Origin: Streptomyces silvae
GTDB lineage: Bacteria > Actinomycetota > Actinomycetes > Streptomycetales > Streptomycetaceae
NCBI RefSeq assembly: GCF_016745505.1
Contig: NZ_JAERUC010000103.1
Span: forward strand, 1-64,000
Length of the DNA: 64,000 bases
Direction: 5' to 3'
The notes beneath the pieces were generated by a model that saw only the letters and a list, made by a program, of their open reading frames with translations, searched no databases and was not told the DNA's origin. Position numbers and translations under genes: made by a program. Within the stretch, counting starts at the first letter, position 1. Each line of letters starts with the position of its first letter. Below, one piece after another: positions 1-9,451 of this stretch.

Positions 1-1050
1 CCGGCCGCGCCCGCCGCTCCGGCCCAGGCCGCCCCGGCACCTGCCGCACCCGCCCCGGCTGCTCCGGCTCCGGCCGCCGCCGCCCCGGCTCCGGCCGCAC
101 CGGCCGCGCCTTCCGGTGACGACGGCGCGTACGTCACGCCGCTGGTCCGCAAGCTCGCCGCCGAGAACGGCGTCGACCTGGGCGCGGTCAAGGGCACCGG
201 TGTCGGTGGCCGCATCCGCAAGCAGGACGTCGTCGCCGCCGCGGAGGCCGCCAAGGCCGCCGCTGCTCCGGCTCCGGCCGCCGCCGCCGCTCCCGCGGCC
301 AAGGCCGCGCCGAAGCTCGAGGCGTCGCCGCTGCGCGGTCAGACGGTCAAGATGACCCGCATGCGCAAGGTCATCGGCGACAACATGATGAAGGCCCTGC
401 ACTCGCAGGCGCAGCTGACCTCGGTCCTCGAGGTCGACATCACGAAGCTGATGAAGCTGCGCAACCAGGCGAAGGAGTCCTTCGCCGCCCGTGAGGGCGT
501 CAAGCTGTCCCCGATGCCGTTCTTCGTGAAGGCGGCGGCCCAGGCGCTGAAGGCCCACCCGGTCGTCAACGCCCGGATCAACGAGGACGAGGGCACCATC
601 ACGTACTTCGACTCGGAGAACATCGGCATCGCCGTGGACGCCGAGAAGGGTCTGATGACCCCGGTCATCAAGGGTGCGGGCGACCTGAACATCGCCGGTA
701 TCGCGAAGAAGACCGCCGAGCTGGCCGGCAAGGCCCGCGGTGGCGGCCTCACCCCGGACGACATGTCCGGCGCGACCTTCACCGTCAGCAACACCGGTTC
801 GCGCGGTGCGCTGTTCGACACGGTCATCGTCCCGCCGAACCAGGCGGCCATCCTGGGCATCGGCGCCACCGTCAAGCGTCCGGCGGTCATCGAGACCGCC
901 GAGGGCACCGTCATCGGCGTCCGCGACATGACGTACCTCTCGCTCTCCTACGACCACCGTCTGGTGGACGGCGCGGACGCCGCCCGTTACCTGACCACGG
1001 TCAAGGCGATCCTGGAGGCGGGCGAGTTCGAGGTCGAGCTCGGCCTCTGA
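1..1050 (+). CDS. sucB: dihydrolipoyl acyltransferase (2-oxo acid dehydrogenase E2), 5' truncated
   Basis: C-terminal part of an E2 acyltransferase, which passes acyl groups from a lipoyl arm to CoA in the cytoplasmic 2-oxo acid dehydrogenase complex. The open frame enters from the left edge. In order: a Pro/Ala linker (nt 1-117), the E3/E1-binding domain (nt 130-240, [14 protein letters not shown]), another Ala/Pro linker, then the catalytic domain from about nt 340. The active-site motif HRLVDG is intact (His at 955-957, Asp at 967-969). Lipoyl domains lie outside the window. Homologues are usually labelled sucB, but in actinobacteria the free E2 is known to serve pyruvate dehydrogenase (DlaT/AceF), with 2-oxoglutarate E2 activity fused to the E1 protein. 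The nearby aceE favours the PDH role, so the symbol is conventional rather than functional. Confidence 0.93.
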   Translation, partial: PAAPAAPAQAAPAPAAPAPAAPAPAAAAPAPAAPAAPSGDDGAYVTPLVRKLAAENGVDLGAVKGTGVGGRIRKQDVVAAAEAAKAAAAPAPAAAAAPAAKAAPKLEASPLRGQTVKMTRMRKVIGDNMMKALHSQAQLTSVLEVDITKLMKLRNQAKESFAAREGVKLSPMPFFVKAAAQALKAHPVVNARINEDEGTITYFDSENIGIAVDAEKGLMTPVIKGAGDLNIAGIAKKTAELAGKARGGGLTPDDMSGATFTVSNTGSRGALFDTVIVPPNQAAILGIGATVKRPAVIETAEGTVIGVRDMTYLSLSYDHRLVDGADAARYLTTVKAILEAGEFEVELGL

Positions 1051-1079
1051 ACCGGCCGGCTGTAACCAGCCTCACCAGC

Positions 1080-1116
1080 GGCGCCCCCGTCCGGAACCCT
1101 TCCGGGCGGGGGCGCC
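1080..1116 (+). terminator. terminator after the E2 gene
   Basis: A 15-bp GC stem (1080-1094 with 1102-1116, one G-U pair) around a 7-nt loop starts 30 nt after the E2 stop. There is no U tract, as is usual for Streptomyces terminators. It separates the E2 gene from the GntR gene. Confidence 0.8.
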
Positions 1117-1123
1117 GCCGTAT

Positions 1124-1133
1124 TGTCTAGACA
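1124..1133. promoter_or_regulatory. 10-bp palindrome upstream of GntR gene, candidate operator
   Basis: TGTCTAGACA is a perfect palindrome lying between the E2 terminator and the GntR start, 68 nt before the ATG. GntR proteins of the FCD class commonly repress themselves through short palindromes, so autoregulation is a reasonable inference. No binding data are available from sequence. Confidence 0.4.
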
Positions 1134-1200
1134 CCAGCCGGTCACCCCCGGCCGCCGTGTCGGCGCAGGCAGCACCGGTTCGCCCCCGAAGGAGCCCCCC

Positions 1201-1824
1201 ATGACCCCGCCCGTCGTCCACTCGCTGCGCGAACAGATCCGCGAGCACATCGTGGAAGGGATAGTCAGCGGGCGCTGGAAGCCGGGTGAGCGCATCGTGG
1301 AGCGCCGCATCGCCACCGAGCTGGAGGTCAGCCAGACGCCCGTGCGCGAGGCGCTGCGGGAGCTGGAGACGCTGCGGCTGATCGAGTCGGCGCCCAACAA
1401 GGGCGTCCGGGTGCGCAATCTGACCGCGGCCGATCTGGAGGAGAGCTATCCCGTACGGGCCGGGCTGGAGCAGATCGCGGCGGAGCTGGCCGCCCCCGCG
1501 CTCGGCGAGGACTGCTCGGCGCTCACCCCGCACGTGACGGCGCTGTACGAGGCGGACCGGCTGGCGGACGGCGAGGCGCAGGTGCGGCACACGGTGGCCT
1601 TCCACCGGGAGATGGTGCGCGCCGCGGGCAACGCGGTGCTGCTGCACACCTGGGAGGGGCTGGGCATCGAGGTGTTCACGGCCCTGTCGATCCGCTGGCT
1701 GGGCACGGTGCAGAAGTCGTACGCGGAGGAGCACGAGGCCCTCATCGAGGCGTTCCTGCGGCGCGACCCGGCGATCGCCGTGCTGGTGAAGGAGCACGTC
1801 CTCGGGTGCGCGCCGCGCGCCTGA
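1201..1824 (+). CDS. GntR family regulator, FCD (FadR) subfamily
   Basis: 207-aa DNA-binding regulator. The N-terminal winged helix (about residues 5-70) contains ERRIATELEVSQTPVREALRELE, cut here as the typical GntR signature ending PVREAL; a helical FCD effector domain follows (about 80-200). The ATG at 1201 was chosen because a GGAG lies 9 nt upstream and the winged helix starts right after it. The gene lies between the E2 and aceE genes. E. coli PdhR, the pyruvate dehydrogenase repressor, belongs to the same FCD class, so control of aceE is a plausible inference. Length is slightly short for the family; the effector pocket residues were not assessed. Confidence 0.88.
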   Translation: MTPPVVHSLREQIREHIVEGIVSGRWKPGERIVERRIATELEVSQTPVREALRELETLRLIESAPNKGVRVRNLTAADLEESYPVRAGLEQIAAELAAPALGEDCSALTPHVTALYEADRLADGEAQVRHTVAFHREMVRAAGNAVLLHTWEGLGIEVFTALSIRWLGTVQKSYAEEHEALIEAFLRRDPAIAVLVKEHVLGCAPRA

Positions 1825-1832
1825 GCGGTACG

Positions 1833-1859
1833 GCCTGTCGCCCATCTGTGGGGACAGGC
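1833..1859 (+). terminator. possible weak terminator after GntR gene
   Basis: GCCTGTC (1833-1839) pairs with GACAGGC (1853-1859) around a 13-nt loop, 9 nt after the GntR stop. The stem is short, so this is tentative. Confidence 0.4.
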
Positions 1860-1974
1860 GCTCGGCCGTGCGGGCCGGTGCCCGTTTCACCCCCTTGATC
1901 CCGTCACTCCGTGCCCCGTTTCGCGGCACCGCATGCCACTTTTCTTCATATCGAGAAGTTTTGCCCTTCACCCT

Positions 1975-2004
1975 TTGATCGATCATCGATCGGCGACTTA
2001 CAGT
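1975..2004 (+). promoter_or_regulatory. aceE promoter with overlapping palindromic operator
   Basis: TTGATC (1975-1980) and TACAGT (1999-2004), 18 bp apart, fit a vegetative sigma-HrdB promoter. The perfect hyphenated palindrome GATCGAT-c-ATCGATC (1977-1991) covers the -35 element and much of the spacer, where a repressor would block polymerase. The start codon lies about 75 nt after the expected transcription start. The nearest candidate repressor is the GntR protein encoded just upstream, but the palindrome differs from the one before its own gene. Confidence 0.5.
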
Positions 2005-2088
2005 TCAGTCGCGGGCCCACCGGCCCGATCGCCCTGTCCTGCCAGTCAGGGCCTTCTCCACCCCCCTCCACTCCGGAAGGCGGCGATC

Positions 2089-4758
2089 ATGACCGACCCC
2101 GTAGCACAGCTTCCGAGCGAGCTCGACCAGCTCCCGGACCGCGACCCCGAGGAGACCGCCGAGTGGGCGGCCTCCCTGGACGCCGTCACCAAGGCCGCGG
2201 GCCCGCACCGCGCCGCGTACCTGATGCGGCGTTCGCTCCAGCACGCTGAGGGCGCCGGCATCGCGCTGCCCAAGCTGCTGGAGAGCGATTACGTCAACAC
2301 CATCCCCACCTCCGCCGAGCCCGAGTTCGACGGCGACCTGGAGATGGAATCGAAGATCACCGCGTGGAACCGCTGGAACGCGGCCGCGATGGTCACCCGT
2401 GGCGCCCGGTACGGCGTCGGAGGCCACATCGCCACGTTCGCCTCGGCGGCCTGGCTGTACGAGACCGGCTTCAACCACTTCTTCCGCGGCAAGGAAGGTG
2501 ACGGCTCCGGCGACCAGCTCTACATCCAGGGCCACGCCTCGCCCGGCATCTACGCCCGCGCCTTCCTCGACGGCCGCCTCTCCGAGCAGCAGCTCGACAA
2601 CTTCCGCCAGGAGTCCGGGGGCGACGGCCTGCCGTCCTACCCGCACCCGCGGCGGCTGCCCTGGCTGTGGGAGTTCCCCACCGTCTCGATGGGCCTCGGC
2701 CCGCTCTCGGCGATCTACCAGGCGCGCTTCAACCGCTATCTGACCAACCGCAGCATCAAGGACACGTCGAACTCGCACGTCTGGGCCTTCCTGGGCGACG
2801 GCGAGATGGACGAGCCCGAGTCGACCGCCGCCCTCGCCCTCGCGGCGCGTGAGCAGCTCGACAACCTGACCTTCGTCATCAACTGCAACCTGCAGCGCCT
2901 CGACGGCCCGGTCCGCGCCAACTTCCGCGTGGTCCAGGAGCTGGAGGGCGCGTTCCGCGGCGCCGGCTGGAACGTCATCAAGACGCTCTGGGGCAACGCC
3001 TGGGACGAGCTGTTCCAGCTGGACACCACGGGCGCGCTGATCCGCCGCCTCCGCGAGGTCCCGGACGCGCAGTTCCAGACGTACGCGACGCGCGACGTGG
3101 CCTACATCCGCGAGCACTTCTTCGGCGCCGAGCCCGCCCTCGCCGAGCTGGCGAAACTCCTGAGCGACGCGAAGATCGCCGAGTGTTTCTACAGCTCCCG
3201 CGGCGGCCACGAGGCCCGCAAGGTCTACGCGGCCTACCGCGCGGCCCTGGAGCACAAGGGCGCGCCGACCGTGATCCTGGCCCAGACGGTCAAGGGCTAC
3301 ACGCTCGGCAAGGGCTTCGAGTCCAAGAACGCCAACCACCAGATGAAGAAGCTGTCGGTCGACGAGTTCAAGGGCATGCGCGAGCTGCTCGGCCTCCCGA
3401 TCCCGGACAGCGCCTTCGAGGACGGTCTCGTCCCCTACGGCCACCCGGGCGCCGACTCCCCCGAGGTCCGCTACCTCCAGGAGCGCCGTGCCGCCCTCGG
3501 CGGTCCTGCCCCCGCCCGCCGGGTGCACGCCGTGGCGCTGCCCCAGCCGGAGGAGCGCGCGTTCAAGGCCCTGTACAAGGGGTCCGGCAAGCAGGAGATG
3601 GCCACCACCATGGCGTTCGTCCGCCTGGTGAAGGACCTGATGCGGGACAAGGAGACCGGCAGGCGCTGGGTTCCGATCGTCCCGGACGAGGCCCGTACCT
3701 TCGGTATGGAGTCGCTGTTCCCCTCGGCCGGCATCTACTCGCCGCTCGGCCAGACGTACGAGCCGGTCGACCGCGACCAGCTGATGTACTACAAGGAGGC
3801 CAAGGACGGCCAGATCCTCAACGAGGGGATCACCGAGGCCGGGGCCATGGCCGACTTCATCGCCGCCGCCTCGTCGTACGCGACGCACGGCGAGACGATG
3901 ATCCCGTTCTACATCTTCTACTCGATGTTCGGCTGGCAGCGGACCGGCGACCAGATGTGGCAGCTCGCCGACCAGCTCGGCAAGGGCTTCATCGTGGGCG
4001 CCACGGCGGGCCGTACGACGCTGACGGGTGAGGGTCTCCAGCACGCGGACGGCCACTCGCACCTGATCGCGTCCACGAACCCGGCGTCGCTCAACTACGA
4101 CCCGGCGTTCGCGTACGAGATCGCGGTGATCGTCAAGGACGGTCTGCGCCGGATGTACGGCCCCGAGGCCGAGAACGTCTTCTACTACCTGACGGTCTAC
4201 AACGAGCCGAAGCAGCAGCCCGCGATGCCGGAAGGCGTCGAGGACGGCATCGTCAAGGGCCTGTACCGCTTCAAGGAGGGCGTGCCCGCCGAGGCGGACG
4301 CCCCGCGCCTCCAGCTGCTCGCCTCCGGTACGGCGATCCACTGGGCCCTGGAGGCCCAGGAGCTGCTGGCCGCCGACTGGGGTGTCACGGCCGACGTCTG
4401 GTCCGCCACCTCGTGGGGCGAGCTGCGCCGCGACGCGCTGGAGTCCGACGAGGCACTGCTCCGCGGCGAGGAGCGCGTGCCCTACGTGACCCAGGCGCTC
4501 TCCGGTGCGCCGGGCCCGGTCCTCGCGGTCAGCGACTGGATGCGCGCGGTCCCGGACTCCATCAGCCAGTGGGTGGAGCAGGACTGGTCCTCGCTCGGCA
4601 CGGACGGCTTCGGCCTCTCCGACACCCGCCAGGGCGCCCGTCGCCACTTCGGTGTCGACGCCGAGTCCGTCGCGGTCGCCGCGCTGGCCCAGCTGGCCCG
4701 CCGTGGCGAGATCTCGGCCTCCAAGGTCAAGGAGGCCCGGGAGAAGTACGGCATGTGA
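2089..4758 (+). CDS. aceE: pyruvate dehydrogenase E1 component, homodimeric type
   Basis: 889-aa thiamine-diphosphate enzyme that decarboxylates pyruvate and acetylates the E2 lipoyl arm. Length fits the single-chain AceE family. The ThDP/Mg motif begins at residue 236 ([10 protein letters not shown]) and continues to [12 protein letters not shown]; the second half carries the transketolase pyrimidine-binding and C-terminal domains ([20 protein letters not shown], then [11 protein letters not shown]). The ATG at 2089 was chosen over an in-frame upstream start because GGAAGG precedes it and [20 protein letters not shown] matches the usual N-terminus. The gene is monocistronic, between a promoter with an overlapping palindrome and a strong terminator. 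It works with the E2 at the left edge; E3 is outside. lipA and lipB lie downstream. Confidence 0.97.
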   Translation: MTDPVAQLPSELDQLPDRDPEETAEWAASLDAVTKAAGPHRAAYLMRRSLQHAEGAGIALPKLLESDYVNTIPTSAEPEFDGDLEMESKITAWNRWNAAAMVTRGARYGVGGHIATFASAAWLYETGFNHFFRGKEGDGSGDQLYIQGHASPGIYARAFLDGRLSEQQLDNFRQESGGDGLPSYPHPRRLPWLWEFPTVSMGLGPLSAIYQARFNRYLTNRSIKDTSNSHVWAFLGDGEMDEPESTAALALAAREQLDNLTFVINCNLQRLDGPVRANFRVVQELEGAFRGAGWNVIKTLWGNAWDELFQLDTTGALIRRLREVPDAQFQTYATRDVAYIREHFFGAEPALAELAKLLSDAKIAECFYSSRGGHEARKVYAAYRAALEHKGAPTVILAQTVKGYTLGKGFESKNANHQMKKLSVDEFKGMRELLGLPIPDSAFEDGLVPYGHPGADSPEVRYLQERRAALGGPAPARRVHAVALPQPEERAFKALYKGSGKQEMATTMAFVRLVKDLMRDKETGRRWVPIVPDEARTFGMESLFPSAGIYSPLGQTYEPVDRDQLMYYKEAKDGQILNEGITEAGAMADFIAAASSYATHGETMIPFYIFYSMFGWQRTGDQMWQLADQLGKGFIVGATAGRTTLTGEGLQHADGHSHLIASTNPASLNYDPAFAYEIAVIVKDGLRRMYGPEAENVFYYLTVYNEPKQQPAMPEGVEDGIVKGLYRFKEGVPAEADAPRLQLLASGTAIHWALEAQELLAADWGVTADVWSATSWGELRRDALESDEALLRGEERVPYVTQALSGAPGPVLAVSDWMRAVPDSISQWVEQDWSSLGTDGFGLSDTRQGARRHFGVDAESVAVAALAQLARRGEISASKVKEAREKYGM

Positions 4759-4766
4759 GTCCGCGC

Positions 4767-4801
4767 GGGGGCGGGTACCGGGTCGCCCGGTACCCGCCCC
4801 C
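4767..4801 (+). terminator. aceE terminator
   Basis: A perfect 16-bp inverted repeat (4767-4782 with 4786-4801) with a 3-nt TCG loop starts 8 nt after the aceE stop. Confidence 0.88.
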
Positions 4802-4857
4802 GCCGCGTTCTCCGCCGCGTCCTCAGCCGCGTGCTCCGGGCGCCCCACAATGGGTTC

Positions 4858-5826
4858 ATGCGTGCTGCCCGGCTGATCAAGATGGTGCTGCTCCTGCAGT
4901 CCCGGCCCTCCATGACCGCCTCACAGCTGGCCCGGGAGCTGGAGGTCTCGGAGCGCACCGTGACCCGGGACGCCCAGGCGCTCTCCGAGGCTGGTGTGCC
5001 CGTGTACGCCGACCGGGGCCGGGCCGGCGGCTACCGGCTCGTCGGTGGCTACCGGACGCGGCTCACCGGGCTCGCCCGCCACGAGGCCGAGGCGCTCTTC
5101 CTGTCCGGGCTGCCCTCCGCCCTGCGCGAGATGGGGCTCGACGACGCGGCGTCGGCGGCCCGGCTGAAGGTGACGGCGGCCCTGCTCCCCTCGCTCCGGG
5201 ACGCCTCGCGGACCGCCGCCCAGCGCTTCCACCTGGACGCCCCGGGCTGGTACCAGGATCCGGCCACTCCCGAGCTGCTGCCCGCCGTCGCGGAGGCCGT
5301 CTGGGACGACCGGCTCGTCCTGGCGCGCTACCGCCGCCGGGCCTCGGACGAGGTGGAGCGGGAGCTCGCTCCGTACGGTCTCGTCCTGAAGGCCGGGGTC
5401 TGGTACGTCTGTGCCCGGGCCGGGGACGACTACCGGGTGTACCGGATCGACCGGTTCGCCTCCGTCGACGTGTCGGAGACCCGGTTCGTCCGGGACGAGG
5501 GCTTCGACCTGCCGCGCTTCTGGGCGGATCGGGCCGCGCAGTTCGCCCGGTCGATCCTGCGCACCGAGGTGACCGTACGGCTGTCGGAGGACGGCGTACG
5601 GCGGCTCCCCCACGCCGTGGACCGGGCCGCGGCCGACGAGGCGCTGGCGGGGGCCGGGGCGCCGGACGCGGAGGGCCGGCGCACGGTCGTCCTGCCGGTC
5701 GAGTCCGCCGAGGTGGCGTACGAACAGCTGCTGGCCCTCGGGCCCGAGGTGGAGGTCCTGGCCCCCGCCGCCCTGCGCGAACGCTTTGCCGGTACGGCCG
5801 AACGACTGCGCGACCTCTACCGCTGA
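4858..5826 (+). CDS. HTH/WYL-domain transcriptional regulator
   Basis: 322-aa regulator with an N-terminal HTH_11/DeoR-like winged helix (residues 5-60, TASQLARELEVSERTVTRD) and a central WYL ligand-sensing domain (about 135-205, including LVLKAGVWYVCARAGDDYRVY and the following YRIDRF), then a C-terminal WCX extension. WYL domains sense small ligands or nucleic acid. The ATG at 4858 follows CACAAT by 6 nt with no ribosome site, consistent with a leaderless transcript. No target is suggested by the neighbours, which are unrelated. Confidence 0.88.
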   Translation: MRAARLIKMVLLLQSRPSMTASQLARELEVSERTVTRDAQALSEAGVPVYADRGRAGGYRLVGGYRTRLTGLARHEAEALFLSGLPSALREMGLDDAASAARLKVTAALLPSLRDASRTAAQRFHLDAPGWYQDPATPELLPAVAEAVWDDRLVLARYRRRASDEVERELAPYGLVLKAGVWYVCARAGDDYRVYRIDRFASVDVSETRFVRDEGFDLPRFWADRAAQFARSILRTEVTVRLSEDGVRRLPHAVDRAAADEALAGAGAPDAEGRRTVVLPVESAEVAYEQLLALGPEVEVLAPAALRERFAGTAERLRDLYR

Positions 5827-5909
5827 AGGGACCCGGAAGTGAGGCCGAAGGCTTCAATTCGGTGTCTGGGCGTGCGTCGCCCGCCGCCGGGGCAGATGCT
5901 GGACCCGTG

Positions 5910-6431
5910 ATGGACGAGACGGAGTTCTGGGAGATCATCGACAGCACCCGCGAGGCCGCCGAGGGCGACCCCGAGGACCACGCCGACCTGCTCGTCGAAC
6001 GGCTGGTGCGGCTCGATCCCGACTCCGTGCTGGACTTCGCCAGGCACTTCGAGGCCCGCTACAACCGCGCCTACCGCTGGGACCTGTGGGGCGCGGCGGC
6101 CGTGCTGCTCGGCGGGGCCAGCGACGACGCCTTCGACTACTTCCGCTGCTGGCTGATCGGCCAGGGCCGGGAGGTCTTCGAGGGCGCGATGCACGACCCG
6201 GACAGCCTGGCCGAGCTGCTGGACGACTTCGACGACGAGCTCGACGGGGACGGCGAGGACATCGGCTACGCCGCCGACGAGGCCTACGAGCAGCTCACCG
6301 GGGCCGTCGCCCCCGACCTGGGGCTGCCGCCGCAGGCCGCGGAGCCGGCGGGTACGCCCTTCGGCTTCGACGACGACGCGGCGCTGGCGGAGCGCTACCC
6401 CGCGCTCTGGGAACGCTTCGGTCCGGTCTGA
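5910..6431 (+). CDS. DUF4240 domain protein
   Basis: 173-aa acidic protein starting MDETEFWEIIDSTREAAEGD, the hallmark of DUF4240, with the conserved core WGAAAVLLGGASDDAFDYF in the middle. Function is unknown; Streptomyces carry several copies. A GTG three bases earlier (5907) is an alternative start. The last 40 residues are Asp/Glu- and Pro-rich. It converges with the GNAT gene, leaving 27 bp between stops. Confidence 0.82.
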   Translation: MDETEFWEIIDSTREAAEGDPEDHADLLVERLVRLDPDSVLDFARHFEARYNRAYRWDLWGAAAVLLGGASDDAFDYFRCWLIGQGREVFEGAMHDPDSLAELLDDFDDELDGDGEDIGYAADEAYEQLTGAVAPDLGLPPQAAEPAGTPFGFDDDAALAERYPALWERFGPV

Positions 6432-6458
6432 TCCGCGCCCGGCTGCCGTCCGCCCGGT

Positions 6459-6986
6459 TCAGGCCGTCAGCGAACGGCCCATCAGGACGTCGTCGACGTA
6501 CCGCCCGCCCAGGAAGAACTCACCCGGCAGGACGCCCTCGACGGCGAAGCCCTCGGCCTCGTAGAGCGCCCGCGCGGCGCTGTTGTGGCCGAGCACCCGC
6601 AGGGTGAGCCGCCCGGCGCCCTGCCGCCGCGCCTCGGCGTACGCGGCGCGCAGGAGCGCCCGCGCGACGCCGTGGCGCCGCGCCCAGCCGGCGACCGCGA
6701 GCCCCTGTATCTGGCGTACGTGCGCGTTGCAGGCGAGAGGCGTCGGGCGGGCGAGCCGCAGATATCCGGCGATGCGCACCTCGACCCCGCCTGCGGCGGC
6801 CTCGGCCACCAGGATGTCCTCCGGCCGGTGCCGGTCGTCGAAGAACGGCTCGTACGGCGGCTGCGGCCTCGGCTGTACGGCGTGGAGGGTCGACCAGGTG
6901 GCCCGGTCGAGCTCGCCGAGCGCGGGCCCGTCCCCGGGCACGGCGGGGCGGACGGGGCGGAGGGAGCTGAAGCGCGGCGCGGACAT
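6459..6986 (-). CDS. GNAT family N-acetyltransferase
   Basis: 175-aa acetyl-CoA-dependent acyltransferase. The GNAT core is clear: motif A around QIQGLAVAGWARRHGVARAL (residues about 95-115, with the R-x-x-G-x-A pyrophosphate loop) and motif B near the end (LRVLGHNSAARALYEAEGF). The substrate cannot be read from sequence. The ATG at 6986 starts MSAPRFSSLRP; an in-frame GTG at 6995 would add three residues. It is divergent from the epimerase gene, with 61 bp between start codons. Confidence 0.85.
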   Translation of the reverse strand: MSAPRFSSLRPVRPAVPGDGPALGELDRATWSTLHAVQPRPQPPYEPFFDDRHRPEDILVAEAAAGGVEVRIAGYLRLARPTPLACNAHVRQIQGLAVAGWARRHGVARALLRAAYAEARRQGAGRLTLRVLGHNSAARALYEAEGFAVEGVLPGEFFLGGRYVDDVLMGRSLTA

Positions 6987-7047
6987 GCGCGCCACTGTGC
7001 CATGCGGGTTCCGTGTCACCGGAGGCCCATGGGGCAGGATGGTCGTC

Positions 7048-7947
7048 ATGCCGCGCTCACGCATCGCCGTCACCGGATCGACCGGACTCATCGGGGCGGC
7101 GCTCGTGCGCTCGCTCCGCGCCGACGGGCACGAGGTGGTGCGCCTGGTGCGCCGCCCGGCCGCCACCGGTGACGAGGTGGAGTGGGACCCGAAACGCCAG
7201 TACGTCGATGTGGCGGGCCTGGTCGGCTGCGACGCCGTCGTCCACCTCGCCGGGGCCGGGGTCGGGGACCACCGGTGGACCGAGGCGTACAAGCAGGAGA
7301 TCCGTGACAGCCGGGTGCTGGGCACGGCGGCCGTCGCCGAGGCCGTGGCGTCCCTGGACACCCCGCCGAAGGTGCTGCTGTCCGGGTCGGCCATCGGCTT
7401 CTACGGCGACACCGGTGACCGTGCCGTCGACGAGGGCGCGCCGCCCGGTGAGGGCTTCCTGCCGTCGGTCTGTGTGGAGTGGGAGGAGGCCACGGCTCCC
7501 GCCGAGGAGGCGGGCGTCCGCACGGTCCACGCACGGACCGGTCTGGTCGTCTCCCGGCGGGGCGGCGCCTGGGGCCGGCTCTTCCCGCTGTTCAAGGCGG
7601 GGCTCGGCGGCCGGATGGGGGACGGCCGGCAGTACTGGAGCTTCATCGCGCTGCACGACCACATCGCGGCCCTGCGGCACATCCTGGACACGGAGACGCT
7701 GTCCGGGCCGGTGAATCTGACGGGCCCCTCCCCCGTCACCAACGGCGAGGTGACGGCCGCCATGGGACGGGTGCTGCGGCGTCCGACCCTGTTCACCGCC
7801 CCGGCGCCCGCGCTGAAGGCGGCGCTGGGCGAGTTCGCCGGGGACGTCCTGGCCAGCCAGCGGGTGCTGCCCGGCCAACTTCTCGACTCGGGCTTCGCGT
7901 TCGCCTTCCCCGGCATCGACGACGCCATCCGCGCCGCACTGCGCTGA
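7048..7947 (+). CDS. TIGR01777 family NAD(P)-dependent epimerase/SDR protein
   Basis: 299-aa extended short-chain dehydrogenase. The N-terminal Rossmann motif is TGSTGLIGAALVRSL (residues 7-21), followed by GCDAVVHLAGAGVGDHRW, and the C-terminal DUF1731 segment (QRVLPGQLLDSGFAFAFP) typical of TIGR01777. Family members include plant and cyanobacterial cell-division related proteins, but the substrate is unknown. CAGGAT lies 7 nt before the ATG with no ribosome site, suggesting a leaderless mRNA. Confidence 0.9.
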   Translation: MPRSRIAVTGSTGLIGAALVRSLRADGHEVVRLVRRPAATGDEVEWDPKRQYVDVAGLVGCDAVVHLAGAGVGDHRWTEAYKQEIRDSRVLGTAAVAEAVASLDTPPKVLLSGSAIGFYGDTGDRAVDEGAPPGEGFLPSVCVEWEEATAPAEEAGVRTVHARTGLVVSRRGGAWGRLFPLFKAGLGGRMGDGRQYWSFIALHDHIAALRHILDTETLSGPVNLTGPSPVTNGEVTAAMGRVLRRPTLFTAPAPALKAALGEFAGDVLASQRVLPGQLLDSGFAFAFPGIDDAIRAALR

Positions 7948-8131
7948 CCACGGCCCGGCGCCGTCCGGGCCCCGCACCGGGCCGCCGTGCGACCCCGTGC
8001 TCCGGTGCCCGGGGTGCGCGCGACTGCGCCTCTCTCGGCCATACGCCTAGCCTCATCCCGAACTCGGGCATTCCGGGGGCCTGTTGGGGGCAATAGCCCC
8101 CCAGCAGTCGCACCGACTCGGGGAGGGGCAC

Positions 8132-9445
8132 GTGATCGGGGCACACACAGCGGACCACGCGGATGTGGTCATCATCGGGGCCGGGATCGCCGGCCTGTCG
8201 GCGGCCCACCGGCTGATCGGCGCAGGGGTGGGCGTCAGCGTCCTGGAGGCCGCCCCGCACGTGGGCGGCCGGATGGCCACCCAGGACCTGGACGGGTTCC
8301 GGCTCGACCATCTGGGTCCGCTGCTCAGCTCCGCGTATCCGGAGCTGAGCGGCACACCGGGGCTCGAAGGGCTGGTGCTGCGGGACTTCGCCCCCGGGGT
8401 GCTCGTCCACAGCGGGGGGCGGCGGTACAGCGCCGGGGACGTGCGGAGCGCGAGGGGCGCACTCCGCGCCGTACGCTCCCGGCCGAGCGCCCCTCACGCC
8501 CCCCTGGGCGGGGCCATCGAACAGGCCAGGCTCGGCGCCTGGCTGGCCCGTCTCGCCACCACCGGGGACTCCCGGATCCTGGCCCGGCCCGACAGGACGG
8601 CACTCGACGCCCTGTCGGCGCGGGGCCTGCCGCCCCGTACGGTCGGCGGCTTCCTGCGCCCGCTGCTCTCGGCGCTGCTCGCCGACCCCGGGCTGACCAC
8701 GTCCAGCCGTATGGCCGACCTCGCGCTCCGGGACTACGCGCGCGGCGGGCTCTGCGTGCCCTCGGGCGGCTCGGCGACGCTGCCCGAGCTGCTGGCGGCC
8801 TCCCTGCCGCCGGGGACCGTGCGCACCGGGGTGCATGTCACGGGGGCCGACATCACCTCCGTACGCACCAAGGAACACGGTGAGCTGAGCTGCCGGTCGC
8901 TCCTGCTGGCCACCGGCGCGGGGGCCGCCGCCGAACTGCTGCCCGGGCTGCGGACGCCCGCCTTCCACCCGGTGACCGTGCTGCACCACACCGCCCGGGA
9001 GGCACCGCCGACCGGTGGCCGTCTGCTGCTGGACGCGGACCGCTCGGGTCCGGTCGCGCACACCGTCGTGATGAGCGAGGTCGACCCCTCGCGCGCCCCG
9101 CGCGGCCGGGCGCTCATCACCTCCACGGTGCTCGGCACCCCGCCCGGGGACCTCGACGGCGAGGTACGCGCCCATCTGGCCAGGCTCTACGGCACCCCCA
9201 CCGGCGACTGGGAGCTGCTGGCCGCCCGTCACGACCCGGAGGCGGTCCCGGCCATGCCGCCGCCGCACGATCCGCACCGGCCGGTCCGGCTGCTCGCCGG
9301 GCTGTACGTGTGCGGCGACCACCGCGACACCAGCACCGTCCAGGGCGCGCTGCGCTCCGGCAGGCGCGCCGCCTCGGCGATCCTCACGGACCTGGGGGTG
9401 CGCCTGCGGCAGGGCGACGGGACGGAGCTGCCGGCCGCCGCCTGA
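8132..9445 (+). CDS. FAD-dependent oxidoreductase (protoporphyrinogen oxidase/amine oxidase-like)
   Basis: 437-aa flavoprotein. The N-terminal dinucleotide fold DVVIIGAGIAGLSAAHRL (residues 12-29) is followed by an acidic residue in LEAAPHVGGRM, a pattern shared by protoporphyrinogen oxidases, phytoene desaturases and amine oxidases. The C-terminal flavin segment GLYVCGDHRDTSTVQGALRS is intact. No haem or carotenoid genes are near, so the substrate is open. The GTG at 8132 is preceded by GGGGAGG with 4-6 nt spacing. In Streptomyces this gene type commonly lies beside the TIGR01777 gene. Confidence 0.85.
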   Translation: MIGAHTADHADVVIIGAGIAGLSAAHRLIGAGVGVSVLEAAPHVGGRMATQDLDGFRLDHLGPLLSSAYPELSGTPGLEGLVLRDFAPGVLVHSGGRRYSAGDVRSARGALRAVRSRPSAPHAPLGGAIEQARLGAWLARLATTGDSRILARPDRTALDALSARGLPPRTVGGFLRPLLSALLADPGLTTSSRMADLALRDYARGGLCVPSGGSATLPELLAASLPPGTVRTGVHVTGADITSVRTKEHGELSCRSLLLATGAGAAAELLPGLRTPAFHPVTVLHHTAREAPPTGGRLLLDADRSGPVAHTVVMSEVDPSRAPRGRALITSTVLGTPPGDLDGEVRAHLARLYGTPTGDWELLAARHDPEAVPAMPPPHDPHRPVRLLAGLYVCGDHRDTSTVQGALRSGRRAASAILTDLGVRLRQGDGTELPAAA

Positions 9446-9451
9446 GGCCGG

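Noticed and set aside
2005..4848. 947-codon open frame antisense to aceE, and similar very long antisense frames at 21204-24398, 42269-45853, 47485-50934 and 57906-61343
   Set aside because: They mirror real genes with clear family motifs; high third-position GC leaves the opposite frames free of stops. Their translations are Arg/Ala/Gly/Val-rich without domains.
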